From positions 40,520 through 104,519 of the forward strand of contig JACEEZ010011921.1 of the NCBI GenBank assembly GCA_016584305.1: a stretch of DNA of 64,000 nucleotides, read 5' to 3'. Positions 24,891 through 38,216 of this stretch are shown piece by piece. Every line of letters starts with the position of its first letter. Position 1 is the first letter of the stretch. The notes beneath the pieces are model-generated. The model searched no databases, was not told the DNA's origin, and saw nothing but the letters and a program-made list of their open reading frames with translations. Both the position numbers and the translations under genes were made by a program. The DNA is from Chionoecetes opilio (Eukaryota; Arthropoda; Malacostraca; Decapoda; Majidae).

Positions 24891-25596
24891 AGATATACAG
24901 CACAGATAAATTTAGTAAGAGAGTGACATTGAAGTCGAAGCCAGATGGTAGAAAATTCGGAAGATTCAAGGCCGTGGGCACGAGAGCAAGTGATGTCATT
25001 GCGCACATATACGCAACAGCCAGCTTTAGATTTAAAATGAGAATAGAGACAGTAAGAGGAGACAGAAAAAGGTCTGCTGTCAGTGTTCACAGACAACTGA
25101 GTTTTGGTGAGGAAAAGAAGATGAGGTTTAGAGGAGGAGAGATTATGTTCAACAGAGAGAAAGTTAAATCTAAGGCCGCGAATGTTGCAGAAGTTTAAGG
25201 AGAGAAGGCTAGAAGAAGTATCAAGACATCTCGAGTTGACATCTTGAAGACTGTCCGACCTGGGGATATTTCTGGTCCCCTCCCTGGGGACCAGGGAGGG
25301 ACTCTTAGATTAGGGACTCTGAGGCAGGGCGATTTACAGGCATAATAAAATTTTTGAGTGAAGATAGTGTAGGGATGTAAGTGCATGTAGTGTAATGTGA
25401 GTAGTAAGAGGAATTGTCTTTAGAGTGCAGGCTGCAGCTACTCTCTTGTGTATCTGAGACACTAAGGGATATGGAAAGAGAGGACACGGGAGATTTCAAT
25501 GATAAGTCTGCAGCACCCCCTCAACTCCCGTAAGTACCTCCCCGGGAGTATTTCACCATGGCGGCAGGTGTCTGACTGCGTACACCCTACTGATAA

Positions 25597-25598
<2 letters not shown>

Positions 25599-25660
<62 letters not shown>

Positions 25661-25665
25661 CGGTA
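25599..25665. repeat. (TA)n microsatellite
   Basis: Alternating TA adjoining the 5' end of LINE L-b. Confidence 0.9.
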
Positions 25666-26150
25666 TAATATATATTAGTCTAATACGTGCAAACTTTTTA
25701 AAACCCAAGCGATGTAAAATAATATGACAAAATAATATAACCCTGAAATAGGCCTTGACCATCATCGCTTGCGACTCCATGTTCTATATTTTGCTGTATT
25801 TATCCTTTAATTTCCGCTTTAATTTACTTATTCCTACTCTTGTAACTTACCTATAATATTACATTACTTGTATTACTTGAATTGCCTTATATAACGTGTA
25901 TTTTAAATGTATATTTATGTTACTCAATCACCTTTCCTCCTTCAAATAGTTCCACTTTGCCTCTTCTCTCCTTCTTTCCTGCCCTCGTTATTTATACTTC
26001 GTATCGCCTTTTTCTCTTCATACAGCCTCCTCTTTCTATCTTAAATCCGTTTTTGAACTTAATTAATATATTTCTACTCCCTATTTATAGTGTCCTTAAA
26101 TACTCTTTCGAATTAACCTAATATACATTATTTGAACCTATCCTAAAAAT
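25666..26150. other. AT-rich unassigned sequence
   Basis: No supportable feature; the ORF at 25882-26121 is a hydrophobic translation of T-rich DNA. Confidence 0.45.
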
Positions 26151-26545
26151 GGGGGAGGCAGTGGCCAGGTGGCTAGCGTCATGGAGTGGTGTGTTCGAGG
26201 TCACGAGTTAGAGTCTCGTCGAGGACAACTCTATCGGCCATCTGTAACGCAGTGGCCAGATGATTAGAACTTGGTAGTGGTGAGCACACGTTCCCAAGTT
26301 CAAGTCCCACCAGGAGCAATTTTTTATTCCATCGTCGAATGGCCGAAGATACCCACATACTACCCACCAACCTCACCTTCGACTGCGACTGCAAGTGGGG
26401 CGAAGGTGCTCCGGGAGCAGCATGAACCTCAAATCAAAATCATCACAGGTGTCACAATAAAAATCCAGCCTGCGCCACCACGGGCGAGGACCAACTATCA
26501 CAGCCCTTCATATTATGGAGGGCCAACCACCTGAGCCCTCAAGTA
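26151..26545 (+). mobile_element. tRNA-derived SINE, family B, with two tRNA-like heads
   Basis: Starts GGGGGAGGCAGTGGCCAGGT with a first tRNA-like head, then a second (GTAACGCAGTGGCCAGATGA to AAGTTCAAGTCCC). The shared SINE-B body CGCCACCACGGGCGAGGACC and an A-rich end follow. The double head matches the architecture of the copy at 30290-30735. Confidence 0.75.
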
Positions 26546-26591
26546 ATGAAGAAAAAAACCTAAGGAAGATGATAGCCCACAGGTGTTATAG

Positions 26592-27661
<1,070 letters not shown>

Positions 27662-27744
27662 TGCTATAGGCTCCAACGTAAAAAAATAAAAATAAAATAA
27701 TAACTTGACCTTTCCGCTCACTTCACCCTGTCTGAAGTACTCAA

Positions 27745-27850
27745 TGTTGATATATAATAATCATCTCACAAGCTACTGTATGTACTATAAGAAATATTGG
27801 TTTGAGGCGTAGCTCTTCAGATTTAACACCAACATGACTCTTAAGTTGAG
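27745..27850 (+). repeat. Dispersed repeat, copy 2 of 2
   Basis: Diverged match to 18565-18670 with the same order of landmarks (CACAAGCTA, GAGGCGTAGCTCTTCA, CACCAA). Confidence 0.55.
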
Positions 27851-27998
27851 TTGAAACTCACCTTAATGTAATTGCTAGCCTTTTACAAGGGTTACAAGGG
27901 TTGCAATTGTTACCCTTTTCATTATTATCCTGGTCAGTGTTATTTACTGTTTCTTTTAAATGAAGCTTTTGCGTAATCTTTGTTGTATTAATGATGGT

Positions 27999-28130
27999 AA
28001 TATGACCTGTTGCAAAAGTCACGGGATATGACCTATTACAACAGAAAGTGGGATATGACCTACTGTTACAACAGTGAACAGGATATGACCTGTTACAACA
28101 GTAAGGGGATATGACCTGTTACAACAGGAA
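27999..28130 (+). repeat. Short minisatellite, ~28-30 bp unit, five copies
   Basis: Unit GGATATGACCTGTTACAACA plus a variable AGT/AAG spacer. Confidence 0.85.
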
Positions 28131-29099
28131 AGGAATATACAGCGTAATTGGCAATACATACAAATACCTACTAACTTCTATAATGTACTGACTCCATTAC
28201 AGCGCCTCTGATATCAGTAGAAATTAATAATCGTGTAAATGGTAATGGTCTTATAATTAGAATAAAGCTAACACAGGGTGTGTGTACAGTGCAACGGGCA
28301 GGAGCTGGTGTGTGTTTGGGATGGCTTTGTTGTCAGTCTTTAGGCTGTAGAAACACTTGAGTTCAGGATTATTATGTTCGCCTGTCTTCGTTGGGCTATG
28401 CATCGTACAGCCATTATAAAGGCCCCGTCACACAATGTCTCTTTTCACCCGGGGCGGCGAGGCGAGGGGTGGCCAGGCGTGCCACACAGCGGATGATGCG
28501 GTCACATGGAGACACATTTGAGGCGCGCGTCTTGTCCAGACCCCCGGGATACTCGGAGGAAAACCTTACTTTCCAGAGAAATTTTCCCTCCTAATAAAAA
28601 CGTTTATCAACATAAATTATATACTGTTATCTTCGGAAATGTTTGTTCTGTAAGATTATCACATAAAACACAGTTGAACACAGTAAATAAATGCTAGTAT
28701 GAGACTATGAATACATACGCATGTACAGTAAATGCAACGTCTTTTTTCAGTTAAACTCATAATTTCAAATTTTGTGAGACAACTTTTGAAAATGTTTTTT
28801 TTTATCATTAAATTGTTGTTTTTTGGTTAATTATCAAAAGAAGCGGAATTATATTAGCTTTCTATTGATAGATATCGTTTACTGATAAATAAGTAAGCAC
28901 CATGCAAAAAATTCCGTTAACTAAATAAATAGCGTCATCAATAGGGCTATAAGCAGCGCGCCACCCTTCTTAATTGCTCACCACTCAATGTTTACCATCT
29001 ATATATTTTTGTATTGCTAATTATCGTATACCATAAAAATCTGAATAATTTGCCGATTTCGAATATGTGATCAAAAATTCAAATTTAAAGAAACAAACA

Positions 29100-29371
29100 A
29101 TGAGAGACTACTGACTCGGAAACAAAGAGAAGGTCGATACGCAAGAGGACATACAAAAAAACAAAAAAAAAGGCAGATGCCTCAACAACATGAAATAGTA
29201 CAGCTTCTCTCATAAAAAAGTAGAAGTTTGGAATTGACTAAATGAGGAGGTGATGTCGGCAAATAATGTGCACCAATTGAAAGCAAGACTGGATAAATGT
29301 AGATATACGGGACCACACGAGTGTCGCTCAAGCCTGTAAAACACAACTAGGTAAATACAACTAGGTAAATA
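29100..29371 (+). pseudogene. 3' end of LINE family J
   Basis: Matches the last ~270 bp of the LINE at 45885-46745: ACTCGGAAACAAA, GGTCGATAC, GTGCACCAATTGAAAG, ACCACACGAGTGT. It ends with CCTGTAAAACACAACTAGGT and a doubled AACTAGGTAAATAC, the element's terminal repeat. Only C-terminal codons and the 3' tail remain. Confidence 0.8.
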
Positions 29372-29512
29372 CATGGGGTGTGTGAGACCCCAGCATTACT
29401 CAAGATCGGTCATAATAACGTCCAGGCTCGCACCAGGAGAGTGAAACTAGCGATCGCGAGTCCGTCTCGCATGGACAAACCATTGCTGAATTACACGCGC
29501 ATACACACATAA
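29372..29512 (+). mobile_element. SINE family D fragment
   Basis: Shares GTGTGTGAGACCCCAGCATT, a GCGATCGCGAGTCC block and CGCATGGACAAACCATTGCT with the SINE-D copies at 7204 (minus) and 53213 (minus). The head is missing. Confidence 0.5.
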
Positions 29513-30289
29513 ACACATCCATTATCCCATTAAAGCTCCTGAGACTTATATTTCCCCTTGTATTTATGGTAACCTGGTCTTTGGGCGGCACTTCAGCCTT
29601 GCAGTGGAGGCCTTGATTCCCTCCCGCCGGCCCGCTGGCTCCTCGTGGCGGTGCTCCTTGAAAACCTTAGAACTGTAGGAGTTGCTCACAGGCCATCTCG
29701 CCCCCAGACTCTGCACTGCTACATAGAGTACGAGGCAATGCCGAACTCTGGTGTTGCTCTTCTTATACATAAATCAATATCAGCTTGACGCTGGTCTTAA
29801 AACTAACTAACTCTGAAAAAAATGTCTCCTAAATGCCTGTACCCCAAAATATAAGATTAAAAGACATTTAAAGTATATAATACAGTCTTTTCCTAGTGAT
29901 GTTATGATACTATCTTGAAAAAGCGTAGAATACAAATGAAAAAAAAAAAAATGCGTAAGGCAGACCGAGCCACAGCTCACCAGTGGAAGGGATGAGAGTC
30001 AACATATATGTGCAATTGTGCATTAGTATCTCAACTCTCGCAGCCCCATTTTATAGAAATAAATTTGTGCCTGAAGGTAAGGTCTTTGGTGGGTGGCCAT
30101 AGCAGGCGTTGGCAAGGACATATTGAAAGGTCCATTGCACTCCGATGCCTTTGCTTTAGTAGGATAATAATCAACGATAATGCGTCTTGGCAAAATATAG
30201 GCGATTCTAAGTCACTCGGCCATCTGTACATAATATAGCGTGAAATGCACGCGAGTGAAAACTTAAAATTAAATAATTTTAGTTTTTAC
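29513..30289. other. Unassigned sequence with a GC-richer patch
   Basis: 29560-29770 is GC-richer, with an open minus-strand frame, but has no recognisable domain or convincing splice pair. Confidence 0.4.
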
Positions 30290-30735
30290 GTTAGAGCCTA
30301 TAGCGCTTATAGGCTATTATTTTTCTTCCATAGGTATATCTTCTTTCCTTGAGGGCTCAGATGGTTGGACTTCATATTCTAGAGGGCTGTGATTTTTGGC
30401 CCTCGCCCGTGGTGGCACTTGCTAGATTGTTACAATGACACCTGTTATCATTTGATTTGAGACTCAAGCTGCCACCTGGTGCCCTCCGCCGCACTTGCAG
30501 TCGCAGTCGAAGGTAAGGTTGATGGGTAGCATTATTTTCGGCCACACGACGATGGAATAAACAATTGCTCCTGGCAGGACTTGATTGAATTCGAGACCTT
30601 GTGCTCACCACTACCAGGTTCTAATACTCCGGGCACTGCGTATAAGATTGTCGAAAGAGTTGCCCCTTGCGGGATTCATACTGGGGACATCAAGCTTACT
30701 ACTCCAAGAAGCTAACCACTCGGCCACTGCCTCCC
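30290..30735 (-). mobile_element. tRNA-derived SINE, family B (double-headed)
   Basis: On the minus strand it runs from GAGGGAGGCAGTGGCCGAGT through two tRNA-like units. It continues into CGCCACCACGGGCGAGGGCC and ends at the GCCTATAAGCGCTATAGGC hairpin near 30293. Confidence 0.8.
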
Positions 30736-31149
30736 TCAAATATGATTGAATGTATCATTAGAGAAGGTTTACACAGACACTCACAAATGGGGCTTCAGGG
30801 TCACTGGAAGCTTTATGTGGGTCTTTGTCATTGGCCGTCTGGTTTGCACTTCAAGGACAAGACATTTAGCCACCAGCATATTACATGTCTTCGCCCTCTA
30901 AATAATAGGATTTAGATTAACTACGAATAACCTCACCAGCCTCAGAGGTCATAAGTGGGATTGGGAGCGGTGAGATTGTAAAGGTCGGACCATCTTAAAG
31001 GTGAACACGTACAAAGGTGCTTTTCGTAACAATTTCCGCAATCACAGTGGCATAAGGCAATATTATCTGTGCGAAAGCAATTATCCTTTCCCCTAGAGTG
31101 CCTCGCTGTGACAAAGGAGTCTCATATTACCACATAATTCCTCGTTTTC
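30736..31149. other. Unassigned non-coding sequence
   Basis: No recognised element. Confidence 0.45.
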
Positions 31150-34010
31150 TTGCCCTTGTGTTCCCCCCCCCCGTCCCCAGGCCCATTGTCATCGTAGGGG
31201 GACTGGGACCCGACGCCCGGGGAACAACCTCCTGGTCGCTCCCTTGGCTTTGGGCTTCTGTCCTCGGTCTAACAATTTTTGCCTGGCCTTTCCTATCTTC
31301 CTCCCTTTTCCCCTCCTTCCCTCTATCTCTACTCTTATCCCTCCTCCTATCCCCCTTTCCTCCTGACCTAAGGTGTGAGAGCCGTGCTGATGGGATATGA
31401 GGCTGGCTTCGGGCCAGTCCTAAACGACCTCAGGGTGCCACCGGCACGGTATACTCTCGGTGCCACTGCCCTTACCCCTCATGCGGGTCATCAGGGGCAG
31501 ACCGTTTATTTCCACCTCCTTACCCCAGGCTCACCATGGCCAATTATGATAACTTTCACTTTACAGGGGCTTTAGGGCGAGCCCCTCTTATCAAATGACC
31601 CTCCGGATCCCCCTGGTTTACCGACCCCTGCTCCTCTTTTGACTCTGGCCCGGAATACTGCTATGCCCATTCCCCAAACTCGACCCTCAGATAAACTTAG
31701 TGCTCCTGAGCCCACTAGCCAGATAAAAAATCCATCCTCAGCACCAGGCGACATTCCTGCCCACAACCCCACTACCTATCCATACCTTCTCCATCCTTGC
31801 CTCTCTGCTCTTCCCTTCCAGATCCTTCCTCTATCCTTCCTCCTCCCCAACCTTCTTTGCCCTCTTCCTCATCCTGTGTAGCTACTCTTGCACCCTACAA
31901 GACCCGCCCGCCTTTGCACCCGCCTTCTCCCTCCGGGAGACCTACAGTCCACACAATAACCTATTCCTGAAGCCCACGCACATCTACTTCTCTCTCTCAC
32001 CCCTCCTTCGACACCCTTTTTGGTCCTGCAAAATGGGACCATTTCTTCATCGTCCCTTGCACCGCCCCTTAATCTACTAACGCCCTAAATTTCACGGCAT
32101 GCCTCCAACGGCAAGTTGGCAAGGTTACATTCCGTACCCGCCCCGACCGGTCCCGCCTGGTGACTATTGACACCGAGGCCCAAGCTAATGCACTGCTCAA
32201 TCTTAAAGACCTCGACGGCAACCCCTTCTGCATCACGCCCGACACAATTCTTACCACCTGCACTGGAACAGTTTCAATCCCCCCGCGTTCTTGCCCAGTC
32301 GATGACACCGAATGGTCCGAGTGCGCGGATGTCCTCCTCGACCTTTTGGCAGAGGATTATGATGCCGTTGCAGTTCACTGCTACACTCTCCCACCTCCGG
32401 GCTGCCATAAGTCATCTACTAACATTGCCAAAGTCACTTTCAAAAGGCAAGATCTCCCTGATAGCATTTGTGTTGCCGTGGTCAACCTACTATGTTAAAC
32501 TTTACCGCCCTACTCCTCGCCAGTGCCAGTCCTGCTGACCTTTTGGCCACCTTGCCAAGCACTGCCGATCTCTTGCCCGCTGCCCATTTTGTGCTCAACC
32601 TGGCCATGCTTGTCCCGCGTGTCCCGCAACGTCTCCCATTTGTGCTAACTGTGGTCGTTCCCACAATGTCTTCTACAGGGGTTGCCCTGTCTACTACGTC
32701 GAATCGAAAGTGGCATCCATCAGGTTTAAGAAGGGCTTAACTCTGTGGGAAGCCCGCCAAGAAGCTCGCCGCCTAGGCTTTTCGCTTACCCCCATCTCCC
32801 AGCTTATTTCCAATCCCACTTTTTCGAATCCCCCTACCACAACCTCTCCTTTCCTCCCTTTCCCTGTTTCTCCTCCTCCCACTCCTCGTCCCTCCTTTGC
32901 TCCTTCTGTTCTCTCCTGAGCTAACCCTTTTTCCGTCCTTAATCCAGATTCCCCGACCTCTACTCCTTCCTCGATCCCCACACCCCTTCCTCAACGCACC
33001 CTTCGGTCTCCTCTTTTCAGGCGACCTAAACGTTCTAAACGTTCTCCTTCCTCCTCAGCTCCTCACGCCCCACTTTCTACGTCTCCTCCTACTAAGGAAC
33101 CCTGTGCTTTCCAGGTCTTCCCTCCTGACTCCCCTACTGAGACCATGGCTATGATCAAGGAGTACCTCGCTCAGCCTCAAGACATGACCCCTTTGCCCTC
33201 TTCACAAACCGTCTCATCATCCTCACCTTCTTTCTCAACCCTCAAAGTCTCAGCTGAGATACATCCTCTTCCCTCCCACCTACCGCCTACCCTTCTTCCT
33301 CCACCCTTCTTCCTCCTTCTGCATTCCAGCCTCCCCCCTGCTCTTCCTCTTCCCCGTCTTCCCCATCATTTTCCCCTGTCCACCCTTCTCCCTTTCCCTC
33401 TGATCACCCTATGTCCTCTCCCCCATCTACTTCCTCTGACCGTCCCACTGTTAAGTCTCTTCTTAACTTACCCCTCCCTCCTGGCTGTACACGCGACTTC
33501 CTTTTGTCTCAACAATCCCCATCCCTGACCCTACTACGTGTACTTCACCTACTACACTTGATCCCACAACTGATACCCCTGATCCTGCTAACCCCTCTAC
33601 TCCGGACGCTACCATTCCAACCATCATCACCCGCTGACCTCTACACACTGTTTGTTCTTCAATGGAACATTCACGACTTCCGCTCCCACAGACAAAAACT
33701 TTGTCTCCTGATTTTTAGCTATAAGCCTAAAGTTATCTACCTCCAAGAAATTTTCTTTACTCACCCCCTGTCCCAAAACCCAGTTTATGATCTCCTTCCC
33801 CCAACAAATACACAATTTTCAACTGATCTAACCATCCTGCTGTAACATCCCGTTCCTTTCCCCTTCCCTCACCGTTTCACTCTTTTTCGATAACCCCCCC
33901 CTCCCTTTATTATGCTTTGCCATTATGCCATATGACCTGTGATGTCTGGCACATTTTCCCCTTTTTAGCATTAATTCAATTCAATTCTTGACCTTGTAAT
34001 TTTGTCTTCT
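31150..34010 (+). pseudogene. LINE relic with zinc-knuckle ORF1, ORF2 start and 3' UTR (family H)
   Basis: A GC/pyrimidine-rich 5' region (31150-31580) precedes a frameshifted ORF1. ORF1 frame 32160-32498 includes VTIDTEAQANALLNLKDLDG. A frameshift near 32490 leads to a zinc-knuckle block at 32518-32690 with three CysxxCys motifs (CQSC, CPFC, CANC), as in nucleic-acid-binding LINE ORF1 proteins. An in-frame TGA at 32536-32538 breaks the first knuckle. RFKKGLTLWEARQEARRLG and a long Pro/Ser-rich tail follow. ORF2 begins near 33645 with LQWNIHDFRSHRQKLCLL, the start of an AP-endonuclease domain, and stops at 33845. The sequence then jumps to a 3' UTR ending in ATTCAATTCAATTC-type repeats, so nearly all of the endonuclease and all of the RT are deleted. 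I/jockey-group by inference. Confidence 0.8.
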
Positions 34011-34599
34011 CATTAGGCTTTAAAAGTAGGATGCTATTCACATGTAGCCTACATAAGGAAACGACTTGCTTTCCCGTCTACAATCTTCACTCTTCAAAAG
34101 CTACCATGGCATGTTACATAACACTTTTTTAACCATTTATATTCAAACCTGGAGTTTCAATTTTTTAACAGTGTACGTATTGTTTTCCAACGATCATATG
34201 CTGACCTTACGTAGATCTCTTACCACACCTGCATTGATTCCCAGACCTGTTAAGCCTGAACGAGTCCTGTATCCTGTATCCTCTCAACAATATAACGCTA
34301 GATTGGTACAAATGTATCATTACTGTCCCTGCACCTCTCAACTCACCTTTCAGTCCACTTAATGACTACGTATATTTGTCTACTGGTATAATTGTGTAAT
34401 TTTTATAGTGTATTGAACTTGCTTTTAACAGGTATATATTGACCATCATCAGGTGCTTTTAGTTTTTAGTCTTAAATTCATAACAAACTCCAAATTAACG
34501 TCCATTGCTCCGTATCATCATATTTATCTCGCTAAGGATCACGAATGTCAGCGCTGCGTCTGAGTGTCGAAATGATTTCTTTGGTATTCGTATAGACGC
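34011..34599. other. Unassigned non-coding sequence
   Basis: No supportable feature; the ORF at 34066-34362 has no recognisable domain. Confidence 0.45.
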
Positions 34600-34840
34600 C
34601 TCCGTTGTGTAGTACTGGGTAGTGCGCCTAGCTACGAATCCACGAGCCCGGGTTCGAATCCCGGCCAGGGCAGTCGGCGTGCAGCCCAATCCAGCTGTTC
34701 ATCCTTCTTTTCGGGGTTGGTCGATAAATGGGCACCTGGGGATAGTGGCAGTTCTGACTTGTGTATTACCCTAGGCGAACCCTAACTAAGTGCCCCCCTA
34801 CCCTTCACGCTACTGCAAAAAAAAGTCAACAAAATTCTAC
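34600..34840 (+). mobile_element. tRNA-derived SINE, family E
   Basis: The head contains GTAGTACTGGGTAGTGCG and a perfect box B GGTTCGAATCC in CCCGGGTTCGAATCCCGG. The body ATGGGCACCTGGGGATAG and a short A-rich end (CTGCAAAAAAAAG) follow. It is the only copy of this family in the window. An intact tRNA fold is not apparent beyond the T-arm. Confidence 0.65.
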
Positions 34841-35419
34841 ATTAATTATAATTAATGTTGAATTTTGTATACAAATAATAATTATTATTTGTATTAAAAT
34901 ATTATGAACAACAAAGTTATATCCGTAGCATTTCAAATAATGCAACAATTATACATAGAACCAAAAATATACAACAAAAATACCAGAAGAGATAATATTA
35001 AAGTAAGTTATATACAAGCATAAAAACCAAAAAAGCTCAAAGAATAGAGGAAATTGTAGTACATACATAAACATGAAAGAGAGCAAATTACTAAATATAA
35101 GAATTATAACAATTATATAAAAGATTCCCAAATCTTATATTGCTCATAAATAATATTTTATGGGAATCACACAATAGAACCATACACATAGAACACCAGA
35201 GTTACATAACAAGTATCTGTTTAATACCTATACCTTTGCACTTCAAACATGAAACACACAAACGAAATTGCATAACTGGCATCTACAGTCTGCCCTTTCT
35301 TACCTTCATTGATGCAAAGTCATCAATCACATATTATATTAAATTTTCCCAGCCATTGCATGGTTAATGCTGATCACAGAACTAACGCCACTAAGGCGTT
35401 CCTGTGACATGGTGGACCT
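34841..35419. other. AT-rich unassigned sequence
   Basis: Low-GC sequence with no recognised repeat or gene. Confidence 0.45.
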
Positions 35420-36427
35420 CAGTTATTTTTTAATGAGCTTCAGCAAGCTCCTCTCTGTTTCAACTACGGTCACTGGAAGGGTAAAGCAAATTCTAGGAGC
35501 AGTCCATAAATTTGGATAATTTCTGAGAGCTCCTTTTTATATATGAATATCAGTAAATCAAGCAGGGTCATCAGGCAGGTTCTTTAGTTCCTGTGCAAGG
35601 TCCTGCCATCCAAGTCTGAGTGTCCTTTACACTGCAGTATCACACTAAGGGCCTCACATTGTTTTATCAGCTCCTCATTTGAGAGACTTTGAACGTTTGA
35701 CAGAACTCCTTACTTATATAATAATATAAGCGAAAGTGTGTGTGCGTGTGTGTCTGTCTGTCTGTCTGTCCGCGATAGGTGCCGCCTCCTGTGGCGGAAT
35801 CCCATCATATGTCACAGTTTTGGAATCAGGTTGACCAGGGGAAGGTTTTAAGCCCACTTATAGGATGATCCGATCACTTTTTTTCTTCTTTATTTTAGCA
35901 GCCTATTAGCGAGAACTGAAGAAAAAAAAGTGTGTTGCGAGAATTGAGGAAACCTTGATGTAGGGTGATGGGTAATAGGTGAGTAAATGGGTGGGGTGAT
36001 GGGTAATGGGTGTGGGGTGATGGGTGATGGGTGAGGGAATAAGTGGGGGGTCATGGGTAATGGGTGAGTGAATGGGTGTGTGGTGATGGGTAATGGGTGA
36101 GTGAATGGGTGTGTGGTGATGGGTAATGGGTGAGTGAATGGGTGGGGGGTGATGGGTAATGGGTGAGTGAATGGGTGGGGGGAATACATACATTTCAGGA
36201 AAGTTAGAAGGGGCTATCTGGAGAGTCTGTGTTTGGTGGGCCGAGGTGGTGGGTAATGGGTCTATCTGGAGAGTCTGTGTTTGGTGGGCCGAAGGCCCAC
36301 CAAACACAGGTGGTGGGCCGATGGCCCACCAAAAGCCCTCCGCAGGAGCTAGCCAATAAGGCCGCACGGAGGGCGGCTTTGCGGCTAGTCTCCTATATTT
36401 TCCGATGTGGAAAATCCTTCTTGAATG
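35420..36427 (-). pseudogene. hAT transposase relic, C-terminal part (minus), split by a Helitron
   Basis: Minus-strand translation of 35712-35420 gives scattered pieces of the hAT C-terminal dimerisation region (a PNLW-like segment, LPVTV, ERSLLKL). It parallels the + strand relic near 44770-44890. The segment 36389-36427 continues the gene and matches 38955-38990. The Helitron at 35713-36388 lies between. Stops and frameshifts are abundant, so it is non-functional. Confidence 0.75.
35713..36388 (+). mobile_element. Non-autonomous Helitron inserted in the hAT relic
   Basis: The 5' end region TATATAATAATATAAGCGAA is followed by GTGTGTCTGTCTGTC, GCCGCCTCCTGTGGCGG, an interior of the 32-bp minisatellite in reverse orientation and three hairpins. 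The 3' end is GGAGGGCGGCTTTGCGGCTAG at 36388 with T next to it. The sequence at 38946-39040 is the related empty site in reverse complement, which confirms a simple insertion with no target duplication, as expected of Helitrons. The 5' boundary is certain only to a few bases because TC appears mutated. Confidence 0.88.
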
Positions 36428-37029
<602 letters not shown>

Positions 37030-37921
37030 CTTGTATGTAACTAATGGCAGTTGGAGCGATTCGCTGATCAGCTGATTGCGGGCAGAGCTTTGGAGTAGCG
37101 TGTCCAGCTTCCTGCAGTCGTTTCCATTGGTTTAGTCTTGTCTCTAAACTGACACCGTTGGGGGATGTGCCAAATAAACACAAATGGCTATCTAAAATCT
37201 AGCTCTAATGGGAGACAAGAAAACTAACATAAGTACTATAATCTCCATCGAATGGAAATTTCCTCAGAGGTTGAATTGATAGCACAATTTGATCCAATCT
37301 TAAAGGAGCATCTTAAAAGTGTCCATAGAGAGACAACTATTACTACCAGCTACCTTAGACATCAAATTCAGAATGAATTCATTGATTTGCTAAGCGGTAA
37401 GGTATTTTCAACAATGGTGAATGACATCGAGCTGGCAATTTTTTTTTTTGTAGAATTATAGATTGCACTCCAGATGTCAGTCACACTAAACAGTTGTGAT
37501 TAGAATTTTATTTTTGAAGGAAGAGCTATGCATAAAGAAACATTTTATGGGATTTTTGGAGGCGGAGGAGTCAACTGGCAAACATTTGGCATCCCTGATT
37601 CTGCGATGATTAGAGGAGATAAAAATTCCTTTAGAAGAATGCAGAAGACAGTCATATGACAATGGGGCCAACATGATATGACAAACCAAAGAGAGTTCAA
37701 GTCATAGTTCTGGAACTTAAATCCAATAGCTCTATTTATGCCTTGTGGGGCTCATACATTGAACCTGGTTCTGGCTGCTGCAGCCAACAGTTCAGTCGAT
37801 GCCACAAGCTACTTTGGGACCTTACATAAACTGTACACCTTATTTTCTGCCTCCACACAGCGATGGACAGTCTGAAAGAAAAACATAAGGACATCACTTT
37901 GAAGATGTTGATTAAAACAAG

Positions 37922-38109
37922 ATAAGATAAGATAAGATAAGATTTTCATCCTATCTAGACACTTTGCAAGTACTAACTACAAGGTTATTGACTATACAAA
38001 GCGCCGCCACGTCAGCACAAACTAGGCGGACTCGAACCGCTGACCGAATGCACAGGGACGCTGCACATTGCGAACTCACGTCTCTACCAACCTTGCCACC
38101 CTGACGGGC
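37922..38109 (-). mobile_element. tRNA-derived SINE, family A, with 13-bp target duplication
   Basis: The minus-strand SINE-A has box B GGTTCGAGTCC and a (CTTAT)n tail. It is flanked by exact direct repeats TGATTAAAACAAG (37909-37921 and 38110-38122). The hAT reading context resumes across the site (WESN-type sequence right after), so the insertion boundary is certain. Confidence 0.95.
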
Positions 38110-38216
38110 TGATTAAAACAAGGTGGGAAAGTAATGTTTCGAGTGTCAATCAATTAAGGCAGCTGCAGTGAGAGAGGCTCTGATTGAGGTGAAGACCCTG
38201 TGATAAAGGTTCTTTA

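Larger units (their letters stand above)
20163..25579 (-). pseudogene. Near full-length LINE copy L-b (endonuclease + reverse transcriptase), split by an LTR element
   Basis: Minus-strand order: 5' end CAGTCAGACACCTGCCGCC near 25579; an AP-endonuclease-like domain with FCNIRGLR-type and GDFNVHHQLW motifs; a linker; then the reverse transcriptase with DPRKAYGPDGVPP, NPSNYRPIALTSC, PQGSVLSP-type and YADD boxes; then NLNWKSHI, RGLIRPCMEY and LWNSLPVSIF. A stop, short 3' UTR and A-tract end at 20163. Without the 2.0-kb insertion at 22862-24890 the element is about 3.4 kb. Many frameshifts and stops occur, including a duplicated AT-rich patch near 21548-21590, so it is dead. No zinc-knuckle ORF1 is visible. 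The whole is a single-ORF type LINE, jockey-like by inference. Confidence 0.88.
27670..29099. other. Mostly unassigned sequence
   Basis: Contains the second copy of the dispersed repeat and a short minisatellite (listed separately). A GC-rich patch at 28420-28560 begins GGCCCCGTCACACAATG, reminiscent of a MITE terminus, but no matching right end was found. Confidence 0.4.

Noticed and set aside
28424..28560. MITE beginning GGCCCCGTCACACAATG
   Set aside because: No inverted right end or target duplication was found within several hundred bases.
29564..29770. GC-richer minus-strand ORF as an exon
   Set aside because: The downstream donor (AG|GTTACC) is weak and no domain is recognised.
34600..34675. 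Functional tRNA gene
   Set aside because: Only the T-arm is convincing; the D- and anticodon arms do not pair well, and a SINE-like body follows.
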